From NCBI GenBank assembly GCA_030549775.1, contig CM060174.1, positions 72,667,466-72,731,465 of the forward strand: DNA of 64,000 nt, written 5' to 3'. Within the stretch, counting starts at the first letter, position 1. Each line of letters opens with the position of its first letter. The DNA comes from Tamarix chinensis (Eukaryota > Streptophyta > Magnoliopsida > Caryophyllales > Tamaricaceae). A model generated the notes under the pieces. The model worked only from the letters and a program-made list of their open reading frames with translations, did no database searches and was not told the origin of the DNA. Below, piece by piece: positions 1 to 10,559 of the stretch. Position numbers and translations under genes: made by a program.

Positions 1-729
1 TAAATTGTATGATTTCTACATGTATTTTTGTTATGTTTTACTTTTGTAGGCCCTTCCTTTTATCCTTGCTGACTTTCTACCGACCTTCCCTCACCTTGGA
101 TCTGATTCTTACTCATCCTTCGCCTTTGTCCAAGATATTAACCATAATCACTTCATATCACCTCTCACCCACTCTCTTACACTTTGTACTTACACTCAAC
201 CTTTCATTTATGTATGAATGAAGCAACCTTGGCTCAACCTTTTGTCTCTCCTCCAAGATGATTGTTGAATCCCTCATGCCCCATTATGCCTTCATTTTTT
301 TTTCATTCTTTGTTTTGTATTCAATACTTATTGCATTTTTCTCTTTCATCTTTTAATTGAGTTTTGCTTAAGTTTTGAGAGCTCCCCTTTTTCCTTTCTT
401 GCTGTAGAAAATCAGAACCCTTCCTACTCTTCTCTTCATTTTTCTTATAGGTTCTTCTTCTCTTGATCCTTTATCTAACCTTTTTATCTTTTTCTTTTGA
501 TTTTTATGATTAGTATTTTGGTCTTTTATTTTTGTTGTGGCAGATTCTAAATATCTTTTTATATTTTTTTTAAGGAGAAGAAGGTATGGTTGGGAGATTG
601 AGCTTGTCGTTCTCTCTTTCTCTTTTTTACATTTTTGATTGGAAGGAGGTAATCCATATGCTTATATTAATTGTGTAAATATCATGTGATAGCATGTCTT
701 GGGGTTTCTATGATATGCTTAAGTGAAAT

Positions 730-1073
730 TATAATATCCCAAAATTGAGCGGAGTGTTATAAAGATAATATGACTACTTATATCAATATAATATTACCAT
801 AATTTTGGTGATTCCATCTAAAGAACTCCACAATTAAAACATGTTTGTCGTTGAGTAATTTTTAAGATGGATGACACTCATAGGAAGTTCCGAATTTTTT
901 TTAAATTCTTGAGAAGCATAGGAGTGCAGATAAAATACTCTAAAAGAACTCGTATTAATCTATAGGGCTAATTCATTGATTCAAAAGCACTGAAGGGTAG
1001 TGTTCACAACCTTTGTGGGCTTGGGGTGCTATCAAGTAGCCTCCATATATTCATATTAACTCGAGGTGTTACA
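730..1073 (+). mobile_element. Cassandra-type TRIM solo LTR
   Basis: A single LTR of about 344 bp. It opens with TATAATATCCC, continues with GTGTTATAAAGATAATATG and closes with GAGGTGTTACA. Its middle keeps the outline of a 5S rRNA gene: AAGAACTCCACAATTAAAAC, then TTTTTAAGATGGATGACACTC, then AGGAAGTTCC. Cassandra elements are known to carry 5S rRNA sequence in short LTRs with no coding capacity. The flanks GAAAT (725-729) and TAAAT (1074-1078) match at 4 of 5 bases, which suits a solo LTR. It lies inside R1. Confidence 0.75.
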
Positions 1074-2301
1074 TAAATTATTTTTCCTTGTAATTCCATG
1101 AAAATATGAATGAACATGGTATTGCTCTCATTTTTCTCTTAGTATTTAACCATGTAAATTTGTATAAGATCATGATTAGAATATGTATGATAACATACTA
1201 TAATAGGGTTGTTTGTGTTAAAATATTAATGAATATGCTATATGGGTGACTTAACCAAGGGTTAAGGATTCCTAGTTGTGACCTATTTATTTATTTGGGG
1301 TTTACCATTAAATTTATGATATGTTTTACTTGATATATAATATGTTGAGTGTTGAACATGTGTAGGCAGAGTTATAAGTAACCTAAATCTGTATTTTCCA
1401 AAATGTATGCCTACTAAGTGTTGTATTATGTTTAGAATGAGTAATATGTCAATATCATATGCCATACATGATTAAGGTTTTAGGTGCTAAATGGGCTTTA
1501 GGGGTAAAATGGTAATTGTTCATTTCTATAATTTTTTAGATTTATAAATTTATGCTAAAGTATTTATTTTAATGTTATTTAGCTATGTCATGACTTTTGT
1601 TTAATTATAATAATAAATGGTATTAAAGTGAGTATCTAATAAATAAATCACCTATAAGGGCTTTATGGCCATTTATGACCTAACTTACCTAAATGTGAAT
1701 AATTGGACTAGGATAGCCTTAATGGATTTTTATTCTAACCTTACTGTTGACTTTAGGGTTGACTTGAATAATTATAAATAAAGGAAAAATGGTTAGTATA
1801 GAATTAGATTTGTTGTATATTGAGTGATATTGTATGATCACCAAATAAAATATTAATATTTATAGTGAAAGATATCGAGATCGAGAACGGTTAATCTTTA
1901 GGGATAGCTACCCTAGAGATGAGGTAGGAGGCCTTAATTTGGTTTGGTTCCATTAGTGTGTTGTAGTGCCTCTACAAAGCCCTAATCTACTTTATAGGTA
2001 ACTTACAGGGCCAATAAAGGGTATTGGTACTTAAGGATTATATGACCTAGGTTATAGGGCATCGTGTTTCCTTTAGTGTGCTAATATGATTGGTGTGTTG
2101 TTATGTATCTAGTTTGGATGGTGGAGGGTATTATGATGTCTCGTGTGCCAATATGACTAGTGTACCATTATATCTCCAAGTTATCTATTTTATCCCCTCG
2201 AGTGCTTAAAGATGGATGAAAAGTTTTGTATGAGGATTTAATTATATTGTATTTTGGTTGGTTGGTTTGATAGTTGTTATTGTTTACTAGGTTTTGGTGT
2301 G

Positions 2302-2537
2302 TTGGTTGGTATTCACCTTCATACACTATTTGGATTTAGTATATTGGTTGGTAATTATATTAATGCTTCCTTCTTAGCTTATGAGTGTTATAAAGGAAGT
2401 TATTGGAAAAAAAAAAATGCTTGGTTGGTATTCACCTTCATACACTATTTGGATTAGGTATATTGGTTGGTAATCGTATTAATGCTTCCTTTTACACTTA
2501 TGAGTGCTATAAAGGTAGTTAGTGGAAAAAATGCTTA
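2302..2537. repeat. 119-bp tandem duplication in R1
   Basis: Two units start at 2302 and 2421. Each begins TTGGTTGGTATTCACCTTC and runs through ATGCTTCCTT and TATAAAGG to a short A-run. They differ by scattered substitutions and one length change in the A-run. The place corresponds to the tandem-repeat zone of the other LTR copies (30 bp in F1, 43 bp in F5, 50/57 bp in R5), but unit and sequence differ. Confidence 0.8.
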
Positions 2538-3223
2538 ATTATGGTTTGGTATTTTTTCCTTCACGGGACACCCTTTGTATAAGTGGATTAATGAAGTAGT
2601 CGTAATATGGTGAGGCGAGATAAAATGAGTATGTGGCCTATGGTATGATATGACTTAAAAATGGTATTTAATTATGGTATGTACTATTTAATATATTATG
2701 CCCTGATTTGTCTTATAATACCCTTGATATGCTCCATGTGACCTTTGTATGATTAGTGAATTGTAGCAGGTTTACTTAGTATGATTGTAATGATGGGTTT
2801 TATTTTATGATCCCTTGCCTATTCAATGACTTGTCCTAACCTTGTAGGTTCTGATGGTAGTGGTAGCATCTTAGGTTGGGTTCCAGAGATGCTAGGGTTA
2901 TTCAGTGCCTATGTAGATGTATTTTTGTTGCTATTATTGCCCTTATTGGGATACCAAGTGTTATAAACTTGGTTAAATATATTTAAAGTCTCTTTCTTTC
3001 GCTTCTATTTGGTTGTTGTTGGTTTTGCCTTGGCTTTATATTAAATACTAACCATACTTAATCTCTATGGCCAAGTTATTTTAGCCTTGCAACTATCACG
3101 GGGGTAGGTATTGGTCATACCTCTCTGTGTTGGTTGAGGTGTAACGTCCAATATTTTGGATAATTATTTCTGCTAAAATAAATATTTTAAGTACTAAAAT
3201 TTGAAAATGCTCCAGTAAAAATA

Positions 3224-3527
3224 TGTTAGAAGTTAGTTAGACACGTGTGATTGCCCTCACATTCTTATCACAACCGGGTGGATTAGCCACTTTTGCTATA
3301 AATCCTCGTTGGTTTAGGAAGGGTAGGAGTATAAGAGTGGTTCTATTTGATGGAATGCATGTAATAGACAAACACAACACATTGTAACAAGAAGATCAAT
3401 AAAAGCTCTCATATGCTCTCTTGAACACTCAACTCAATCATTTGTTTTGTTTTTCTTGATTTCCTATTCTTCTCGTTGTTATTTGTTAATGTGTATTTCT
3501 TTCATTCTTCAAGTCAAAACTAGTGTG
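3224..3527 (+). mobile_element. Small LTR-like element, probable copia solo LTR
   Basis: About 304 bp starting TGTTAGAAGTTAGTTAGAC. It holds a TATA-like GCTATAAATCC (around 3296), an AATAAAAGC polyadenylation-like site (around 3399) and a T/C-rich tail. The pentamer AAATA stands on both sides (3219-3223 and 3528-3532), as a 5-bp target duplication would. The last two bases read TG instead of the usual CA, so the right limit is uncertain. It lies directly after the end of R1. No coding sequence. Confidence 0.5.
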
Positions 3528-3709
3528 AAATACCTTACAATAAAAATTAGAAAATTTGAAATATTTCGTCAATAATGGAAAAATACAATAAAATAATAGC
3601 TCATGAAAATAATAGTGGTCCTTAATTAAGGGTACGTTCTCTCTATCTGATTTTTTATAACCTAATCTAAAGGATATGATCCTTTTTTTTATTTAAAAAA
3701 TTCAAAGTC

Positions 3710-3752
<43 letters not shown>
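3710..3752. repeat. (TTA)n microsatellite
   Basis: About 14 near-perfect trinucleotide units. Confidence 0.95.
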
Positions 3753-3753
<1 letters not shown>

Positions 3754-4170
3754 TATTATTTTATTTGTTTCCCAATATTGGTCCCATTAATTTTATTTAA
3801 AAATATAAGCCACAATAATTAAATGCTTAATTTTCCATTATATCCTTATATTAATTCTCTATCTTATTAAGAGTATTAATGACTAGTGGTGAAGTTTCTA
3901 ATACAAATTTATGTAAGCGTATATTAGTTGGTTTTGACCTTTAATTTTTTTTAATTTTTATTATTTATTAATAACTGAGCTCATGTAAATGACCTTCAAT
4001 CTTTAGTGTCCTAACTGATATTTTTTTTATTACTACTACTATTATTATAGTCATTACTACTTCTATTATTATAATTAGTATCATTAGTTTATATGATTTT
4101 TGTTATTATTAAAATTTGATTGATATGATGTTATTTAATCCAAATTGATTACAAGATGATGTAGACATAA
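3753..4170. other. AT-rich spacer, nothing recognised
   Basis: Very AT-rich DNA with a short imperfect TAC/TAT run near 4030-4080. I find no reading frame, element end or RNA gene. Confidence 0.6.
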
Positions 4171-4178
4171 CCTGCATG

Positions 4179-4477
4179 CAGGGACAGATCTAGTATAGAC
4201 CACGTGAGGTCGCCTGATTTTATGAAATATTCTACAAGTGTATATTAAATATAAGTAAGAGTAATATTATAACATAAAATTGTCTGTGCTGTACTGGTTG
4301 TACCCCTCTTTATTACATCGGAGGACGTGGGTTCAATACCCAATACAGGCACTTAAATTTAATTTTTACCCATTTTCTTATTTAACTTTAAAAGCACTTA
4401 ATTTTTTTTATAAAAAATATAACTAAAAATTAATTTTATTGGGATCCCATAAATTTTTCTTTCTAACTTCGTCCCTG
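4179..4477. mobile_element. Non-autonomous hAT-type MITE with tRNA-like interior
   Basis: A 299-bp element with terminal inverted repeats: the left end reads CAGGGACAGATCTAG and the right end, reversed, reads CAGGGACGAAGTTAG. The flanks are CCTGCATG (4171-4178) and TCTGCATG (4478-4485), 7 of 8 identical. An 8-bp duplication is the mark of hAT insertions. Inside, 4285-4352 resembles the two internal promoter boxes of a tRNA gene: CTGTACTGGTTGTAC, then GTGGGTTCAATACCC about 38 bases on. It has no coding capacity and would need a transposase from elsewhere. Confidence 0.85.
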
Positions 4478-4518
4478 TCTGCATGCCTCATCAAAGTTCC
4501 GTAAATTCTATTGCTCTA

Positions 4519-4659
4519 ATGAAATATCAAGACCCGGACAAAGATGAATTATTGCGAATATGGAGGAATACTATTCGTAGAAAAATTACAAAGAAAACTC
4601 AGAATAAGGATTCTTTCCGAACCTTGTGGAAAGTTGCTCAAGAACCAAATGTAACTTAA
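4519..4659 (+). CDS. Small hypothetical frame, 46 residues
   Basis: An ATG-to-TAA frame just to the right of the hAT MITE. The product would be basic and hydrophilic, opening with MKYQDPDKDELLR and ending in EPNVT. The frame stays open upstream for at least another six codons without a clear start. Codon and amino-acid mix look more protein-like than the surrounding AT-rich frames, so it could be a decayed exon. I do not recognise the sequence. There is no promoter or splice signal I would trust, and a chance frame of this length is common. Confidence 0.2.
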   Translation: MKYQDPDKDELLRIWRNTIRRKITKKTQNKDSFRTLWKVAQEPNVT

Positions 4660-5407
4660 AAATCGACAATATATGCGGTGGGGGTGTTGCCGGGGGGGGG
4701 GGAGTGGATGAATATGGATCTTTCGTTCGAGATGGGGTGGTCAAGACTGAAAAGCAAGCCACGATTGCCTCCAAAGCAAAGACCACTAAAAGCCCCGGCG
4801 CCCTTTCGTTGGTTTTATCTTTTCTGCCTATGAATCCCTTTTCTTCCCTAATCTATCCTACAATTATAAATATCAACTACTAAATACAATAGCCTAATGA
4901 ATACCTACCTACACGTCTCCATAATTTATAGGGGGCCTCAACACAGCAAGAGTCCCTTTTTCGTCAAAATAGCACGTGAAGCCCTCTAAAGGCAAGTGGA
5001 CTTGTCTACGTAGAAATTACGGATTAAGACTTCAATCGTCCGAGTAAAGTATGGATAAAACTACAAAAAGGTACGGACTTACTCCGCCCCTGTTTAGCCG
5101 TACACGGGCCACTAAACGCCAAAGCCGTGGCACTTACAAAGTATCGGCACAAACGGTCCTCTGGGGAACGCAAGGCCTATGAAAACCAAAGTCAGTGCAT
5201 GACAACGTGGTTTCTTCCTACCTTAGCGTCTAATCTTATAATTAACGCATGATAATAATTAAAATTGTACGCAGAATTTCACATATAGTATTGCTACTTC
5301 TTGTTTTTAAGGGCCCGAGGCAAATGATCTTGTCCCTTTTTGTTTTACTCATTGTCTCCCCGCCACCTACAAATCACAATCATTATTTTTTTTTACAACC
5401 CCCCTCT
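4660..5407. other. Unassigned stretch of near-balanced base composition
   Basis: Less AT-rich than its surroundings, with a run of 11 G at 4692-4702 and several GC-rich words (for example around 5080-5160). It looks unlike the flanking transposon DNA and may be remnant low-copy sequence or a decayed gene. No frame with recognisable protein content and no RNA gene was found. Confidence 0.4.
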
Positions 5408-5410
5408 TAT

Positions 5411-5669
5411 GGACAGTTTGGATGGAGGGTTTCCCCCAAAGTGATGGTTTGGTACAAAAGTAATAAGGATAGGATAATTATTTTTAAGTTTTATATAATT
5501 TATTTAAAATTATATATATTTATTTTAATTAATATTTATTTTAGATCTTAATTTGATATAAAATAAATATTTTATTAAACATATATTTATTATTATTAAA
5601 TACTTAATATAAAAAATATAAAATAGGAAAAAAAATTCCATCCCTATTACCTCCATACCAAACAAGTCC
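5411..5669. mobile_element. Harbinger/Tourist-like MITE
   Basis: A 259-bp AT-rich element. The left end GGACAGTTTGGATGGAGG pairs with the right end, which reversed reads GGACTTGTTTGGTATGGAGG. TAT stands on both sides (5408-5410, 5670-5672). A 3-bp AT-only duplication and a GG-C-TGTTTGG terminus are typical of PIF/Harbinger-derived MITEs; the usual duplication is TTA or TAA, so the assignment is not certain. No coding capacity. Confidence 0.7.
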
Positions 5670-5869
5670 TATGTTTATTTTTAAGGTTAATCGAAGTTAA
5701 CTATTAACTTTCTTTAATCTAAACTTATTTTTAAATATTGATCACTAAATCGATGGTTAATAATGATTTATGTTAATTTAGTAATAAAACATAATTATTT
5801 TCCTCCATTCATCTAAAATTAAATAAGGTTATAGCTTATTTACCTAAATTAACAAAAACTAGGGTTTTC

Positions 5870-7805
5870 TATTTCTATGCTTAAAGTGAGATTTTATGCT
5901 TTCTTGTGATTTCATGAAATTTATGCATGTACTGTGTTATGTTGTAATTTTCTTTAAGTATGCAAGCATGATATAATATGTATGAATATGTTAGATTATG
6001 CGTTTTAATATATATATATGATAACATGGTAGAATATGGTTAAATGTGGTAAAATAATTAAGTGTGCCTGGTGAGGATAACTCATACAAGAGTATTATGG
6101 TCTGTGCTAAGATGTTCTCTCCTAATTTTTAGCTTGCCATATCCATCATATGTTTAACTTTAATTTTGATGTATACTATGTTTACATTTGACTATATTTA
6201 GGTATAGAAATGCTATAATTAAGATTTGTGTGCTTTAGGGATAATTTTGTCAATTCATATAAAATCATAATTTTTTCAGCAGGTTTCTCTTGTGTGTGTT
6301 TTGATATGTATATTATGAAAAGCATGTAGTTTCGTAGATATGTGTGTTTAAGGTTTTATGTATTACTTGGGCATAAGTGTGAATTAGGGGCAATATGGTC
6401 ATTTTCCTACTTCATTCATTTTCTACAATTATAGCTTTGTGTTAAAATGTTTATTTTTTATGTTCTTTAGCTATGGATTGAGTTTTATTTAACTCTAATA
6501 ACATTTGGCATTAAAATGGAAATTAAGTGAATATATAACCTTTGGGGGTATTTTGGTCATTTATGACTTATTATACTTATGTGTTGAATAATTGGACATA
6601 GATGACCTTAGTAGATTTTAGGTTGACTTTATTGTTGAGCATTAACTTGCCATTGATGTCAACCTTTAGGTTGAATTTGGATAATTATAATTAAAGAAAA
6701 AATGGTTAAGTGTAGATTTGTTATCATATGTGCTCTATGTGGGATTTGTGATCACTCTAACAAGATATTACTATTTAAAGTAAAAGACATTGATATTATA
6801 AATGGTGGCTCTTTAGGGATAGTTACCCTAAAGGCGAAGATCAAACCCTCCATTTGGTTGGTTTTTGCTAGGTGTCTTAGTGCCCCCATTAGGCCTTACA
6901 TATTCTCTATATATTTTTTTGGGGCTTCTTAGAGGGTATGCATACTTATGAATTAGATATCTTTATTGTTAGGGTATTATGTTACCTTCATGTACAAGTA
7001 CAATCTAGGTACCTTAGTGTCCTTAGGTTGTTAGTTGCTAGGGTACTCTGCTATATTCATGTGTTGGTATGACACACCTTAGTGTCCTTGGGTTAACATT
7101 ATCTCCTCCTGAGTAATTGTTATATGATGGCCTTTGGGGTGGTTTTGATATGTTGGTTTGATAGTTACCTTTATCCCTACCTTTAGTTTAATTCAAATTG
7201 GTTTTGGTGTTAATGTTTGGTAGTCACCTTAGCACAATATTCGTTATGTTATGAGTGATAATGTGGTGGTTTGTTGGATATGGTTATGTATGGTTGCTGG
7301 TTACACTTGTGGGATACCCTTGTTATGTTTAGGATTATTGAAACAATTGTAAAATAGTTAAGTGTGATGACATGTTGAGCATTTGACCTATGATGATGTT
7401 TTGGTTATGATATGAATATTGTATTTAGTTAACTCATGTATTCATTTATGTGCTTAGGTCACAATATTCATGGGTTTATCTTCTATATACTTTACTACAA
7501 TATGATATGAATCGTGTCTTTTGTATGTTTAGTGTTGTATATGATTTACTTTGTAATAGTATTTTGAGGGTTTTGTTTGAGGTGACTAAGGTTAGGGTGA
7601 GAATTAGGATTGTCTAATGTTTACTTTGATATCTTTTAATTCGAATATTCCTTAGATTTTTATGTCCCTCCCTTGAACTTTAATTTCAATTATGCTTGTA
7701 TATTTTGGCCAATACTTCATATAAGAAAGATAGGAGATACTAGTATTATGCTATGTGTGGTGGTAACATCTACGAATTTAATGTTTTAGCTTCTTCAAAT
7801 TACAT
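5870..7805 (+). mobile_element. R2: truncated copy of the long non-coding LTR
   Basis: It matches R1 and R5 through the middle of the LTR: TAAGGTTTTATG, ATTGGACATAG, the AAAATGGTTAAGTG block, TAGGGATAGTTACCCTAAAG, then worn repeats around CACCTTAGTGTCCTTGGGTT. Near the right end, GCTATGTGTGGTGGTAACAT corresponds to the conserved region just inside the family terminus. The final 20-30 bases are missing because the CACTA transposon starts at 7806. The left limit is approximate; no family start is visible after the MITE at 5411-5669. No coding sequence. Confidence 0.6.
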
Positions 7806-8345
7806 TACTACAACTGCAGTCTTCTGTAATGAATTTTTTCATCGTCGTAGACGTAAAATGTTGTCGTAGAATGACTATTACGATGTTCGGTCATTGCTGT
7901 TATGTTGTTGTAATTGCTTCGTAGAAAAAGATCATATATTACGACAATGTTAGTCATTATTGAAAACATCACCTATTACAACAATTACATTGTTTTTATA
8001 TTACTACCGTGACAACTGAAAAAAATATTATTGGGAAATTTAAATTATCTATTGCGATGACTACTTGGTCTATAACAACGACACGATTGTCTCTGTATGC
8101 CCAATTTTTGAAAAAAATTATCAGTTTACAGTGACAACTAATGGATCTATAGCAGCGACACCATTATAATTATATGCCATATTTTTGAAATTTTTTATTA
8201 GACTACAACGATGATTAATAGGTCAACAACAGTGACTCCGTTGTCACTGTATACCCCATTTTCTAGAAATTATAATAACCTACAGTGATGACTATTTAGT
8301 CTACAGCAACAACCCCCATTGTTTTTGTATATCCATTTTCTAAAA
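7806..8345. repeat. CACTA subterminal repeats
   Basis: Short degenerate motifs recur in both orientations, such as GTTGTCGTAG, ATTACGACAATG, TACAGTGACAAC, CTACAACGATG and TACAGTGATGAC. In CACTA elements such arrays bind the element's own proteins at each end. Several copies pair with inverted partners (for example GTGACTCCGTTGTCAC near 8232), which supports a terminal array. Confidence 0.75.
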
Positions 8346-8669
8346 AATTTATCCTAAATTTAGTTTTTTTTTTTTAAATTTTCATCAGCTTATAAAGATA
8401 CCTATACGACTTAGTTTTTTTTGCTAAATTTTTAATATGATCCTATAAAATTTAAATATATTTTATATTTTAAATTAATTTTAATATGTAATTAATAATA
8501 TTAAAATAAAAAAGCATTCAAAATATAACTATTGTTCATAATTTGAAATTGTTATTATAATTTTTTTTATCTAGAATAAACATCTATATCCTATTTATTG
8601 TTCTCATCCTCATCATCCTCCACTTCCTCCTCTTCTTCCTCCCCTACCTCTTGCCTTAAATCCATAAGT

Positions 8670-10019
8670 CTATGTCCAAGTTCTTGGATTATAATAGTTT
8701 GCAACTTGATATTTTTTTTGGCACCAGATCGCTTTGCTGTGTTTTTGAACAATCTTAGTTAACTTCCCAAGTTTTTCCTCAAAAGCAGAAGCACTGGTGC
8801 TAGTACTAATAGAAGGTGGTGATGCTAGTGTTGGTGGAGCTGCAGACAATGTTGACAAAGAGCCTTTTAATAATCTACCAATAGATCTCTTATGGCCACA
8901 AAGTTTTCCAAGAGTGTCACATATAATGCCTGCCTCATTAATTTGTATTAGCATGTTAGATCCGCATTCACTCCCAAGTGATTGGACTCGAGCCTCCTCC
9001 ATCATTCTTTGTAGTGCCTCCACCATTTTATGCTATAATAAAAGTTAAAATTAATAATAAATAACTTATAAACAAAATATTTTAGTGTTTAATTTCTTTA
9101 GAGAATTATAAACTTAAATATTTCATCTCAGCATCCTCATTTACCCATTTTTTGTCCGTGTAGTGTATCTATTTGAACATCTTGACCTCACCCGAAATTT
9201 TCTTGGTGCTAGGGTCGGCCTATAGTTATAAAAAAAACATTATGAATAACATTATAAATAATGAATGAAATTATAAAATTGATATACAATACCTTCCTTA
9301 TAGCATAATTGAGAAATCGATGACAAGCCATGGAGGCTAGGATATTATTTCTTGCTCCTGTTTTTTGCCTTTTTTTTTCTAACTTTGCCTGCAAATCAAT
9401 AAATATTAACACTTAACCAATACTAATACATATTAAGTTTATTTATATATAATATCAAACAAACGCCTTTTGTTCAAGAGTATCCCAAAACTGTTGAAGT
9501 TTGTTTCAACTCTCATTGTCTAAGTCATTCGGTTTCTTCCCAAGGTTTTTTTTACCCAAGTCTTGAGCTGACTTTTTCTACTCCGATAGGTATCACAGAG
9601 TGATCTATAAACAACCTCCCATATTGTAGGTTAGTGTGATGTCTCCTTCTACTTATCTAAATAAAAATATTTCTACAAACAAAATAAATTTACTCATTAG
9701 TCAACTAAAAACCAAAAACATTATAAATTAAAGTATGGTTGTGATTAACTATTACCTCTATTCGGGGGATAATCTTATATTTATCCTCATTTGGAACATG
9801 ATCCCAATCATCATAGTACATAAAGATCATGTTCTCAATTTCATTCCCTACATGCCTTAAAAATAATGTACCATTATGTCCAATGGGTCTCCAAGCCTTA
9901 TCAAATTCAAATGACCACCGGAGGCTAAATTTCATGTAACTAATTTTCCTAAACTCTTCATGCATATTTATAGATTTTGACTTGGAGCGTCTAGGACGTG
10001 CTGGAGTTGTAACATACAT
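8670..10019 (-). pseudogene. En/Spm-associated transposon protein (Ptta/En/Spm family), decayed
   Basis: In plant CACTA elements this second protein accompanies the TNP2 transposase; its biochemical role is only partly known. Two recognisable blocks remain. 9705-10019 (104 residues) has the family's signature around WSFEFDKAWRPIGHNGT followed by a segment like DDWDHVPNEDKYKI. 8670-9026 (118 residues) resembles the C-terminal part, with a Ser/Ala/Pro-rich linker and a coiled-coil-like EEKLGKLTKIVQKHSKAI. The 0.7 kb between them has stops and probably former introns. The order on the minus strand, downstream of TNP2, is normal for the superfamily. Family assignment is by memory of the motif, not by search. 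Confidence 0.7.
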
Positions 10020-10559
10020 TACATTAGTTAACTAAATGAGTAATATATTATATTAGAAGGAAAAAAATCATTACCTGACTCGCAATGAGCTAGAATACTA
10101 GAAGGAAGTCAAGGGGGTCATTACCTCTATCCCCACCATGGTACCTCGTCATGACATCGGCCATACCTATCAATCTTTAACAAAAAATCAGCAAACAATA
10201 ATTAAAGGTCAATGCATCAAAATCATGGAAGGCTAAATTCTAATATATTCAAGATAATATTTATACAAAAAATCCTAATATACAGAACATAAAATTTTTA
10301 TATCTTGATAAATTAATCATCACTACAAGTATTGTCATTACTATGTGCATCTTCACTATCCGAGTTTGAAGCATCTCATCCATATCAATAATATTATCTG
10401 TTGTACTAGGTATGAACTCATCATTAGGAGCAGCATTTATTTGGCCTTCATCACTTCTGACATTATGACGCTAAAAAGTTAAGTTATCATGGTCATTTAC
10501 TTTAATCCTCAAATCAATAGTAGACGAGTCAACTCCATCTACAAAATCAATCTACTCAT

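Larger units (their letters stand above)
1..3214 (+). mobile_element. R1: non-coding LTR copy, left end outside the window
   Basis: This is a copy of the long protein-free LTR family, in the orientation where its GGGGTGTTACA end lies on the right. Seen directly: positions 1-600 are pyrimidine-rich (the inferred leader block). Positions 1480-2060 match 6350-6900 and 56240-56700 phrase by phrase (ATTGGACTAGG, TTGACTTTAGGGTTGACTT, the block around GGGATAGCTACCCTAGAG). The right end at about 3075-3214 is a worn version of the family end, with TTTAGCCTTGCA and then AGTACTAAAATTTG. A Cassandra LTR and a 119-bp tandem duplication lie inside. No reverse transcriptase or integrase frame occurs and no primer-binding site follows the right end, so a solo or truncated LTR fits best. 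The LTR nature is inferred from copy F3, which has limits and a near target duplication; here the left limit is not visible. Confidence 0.6.
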
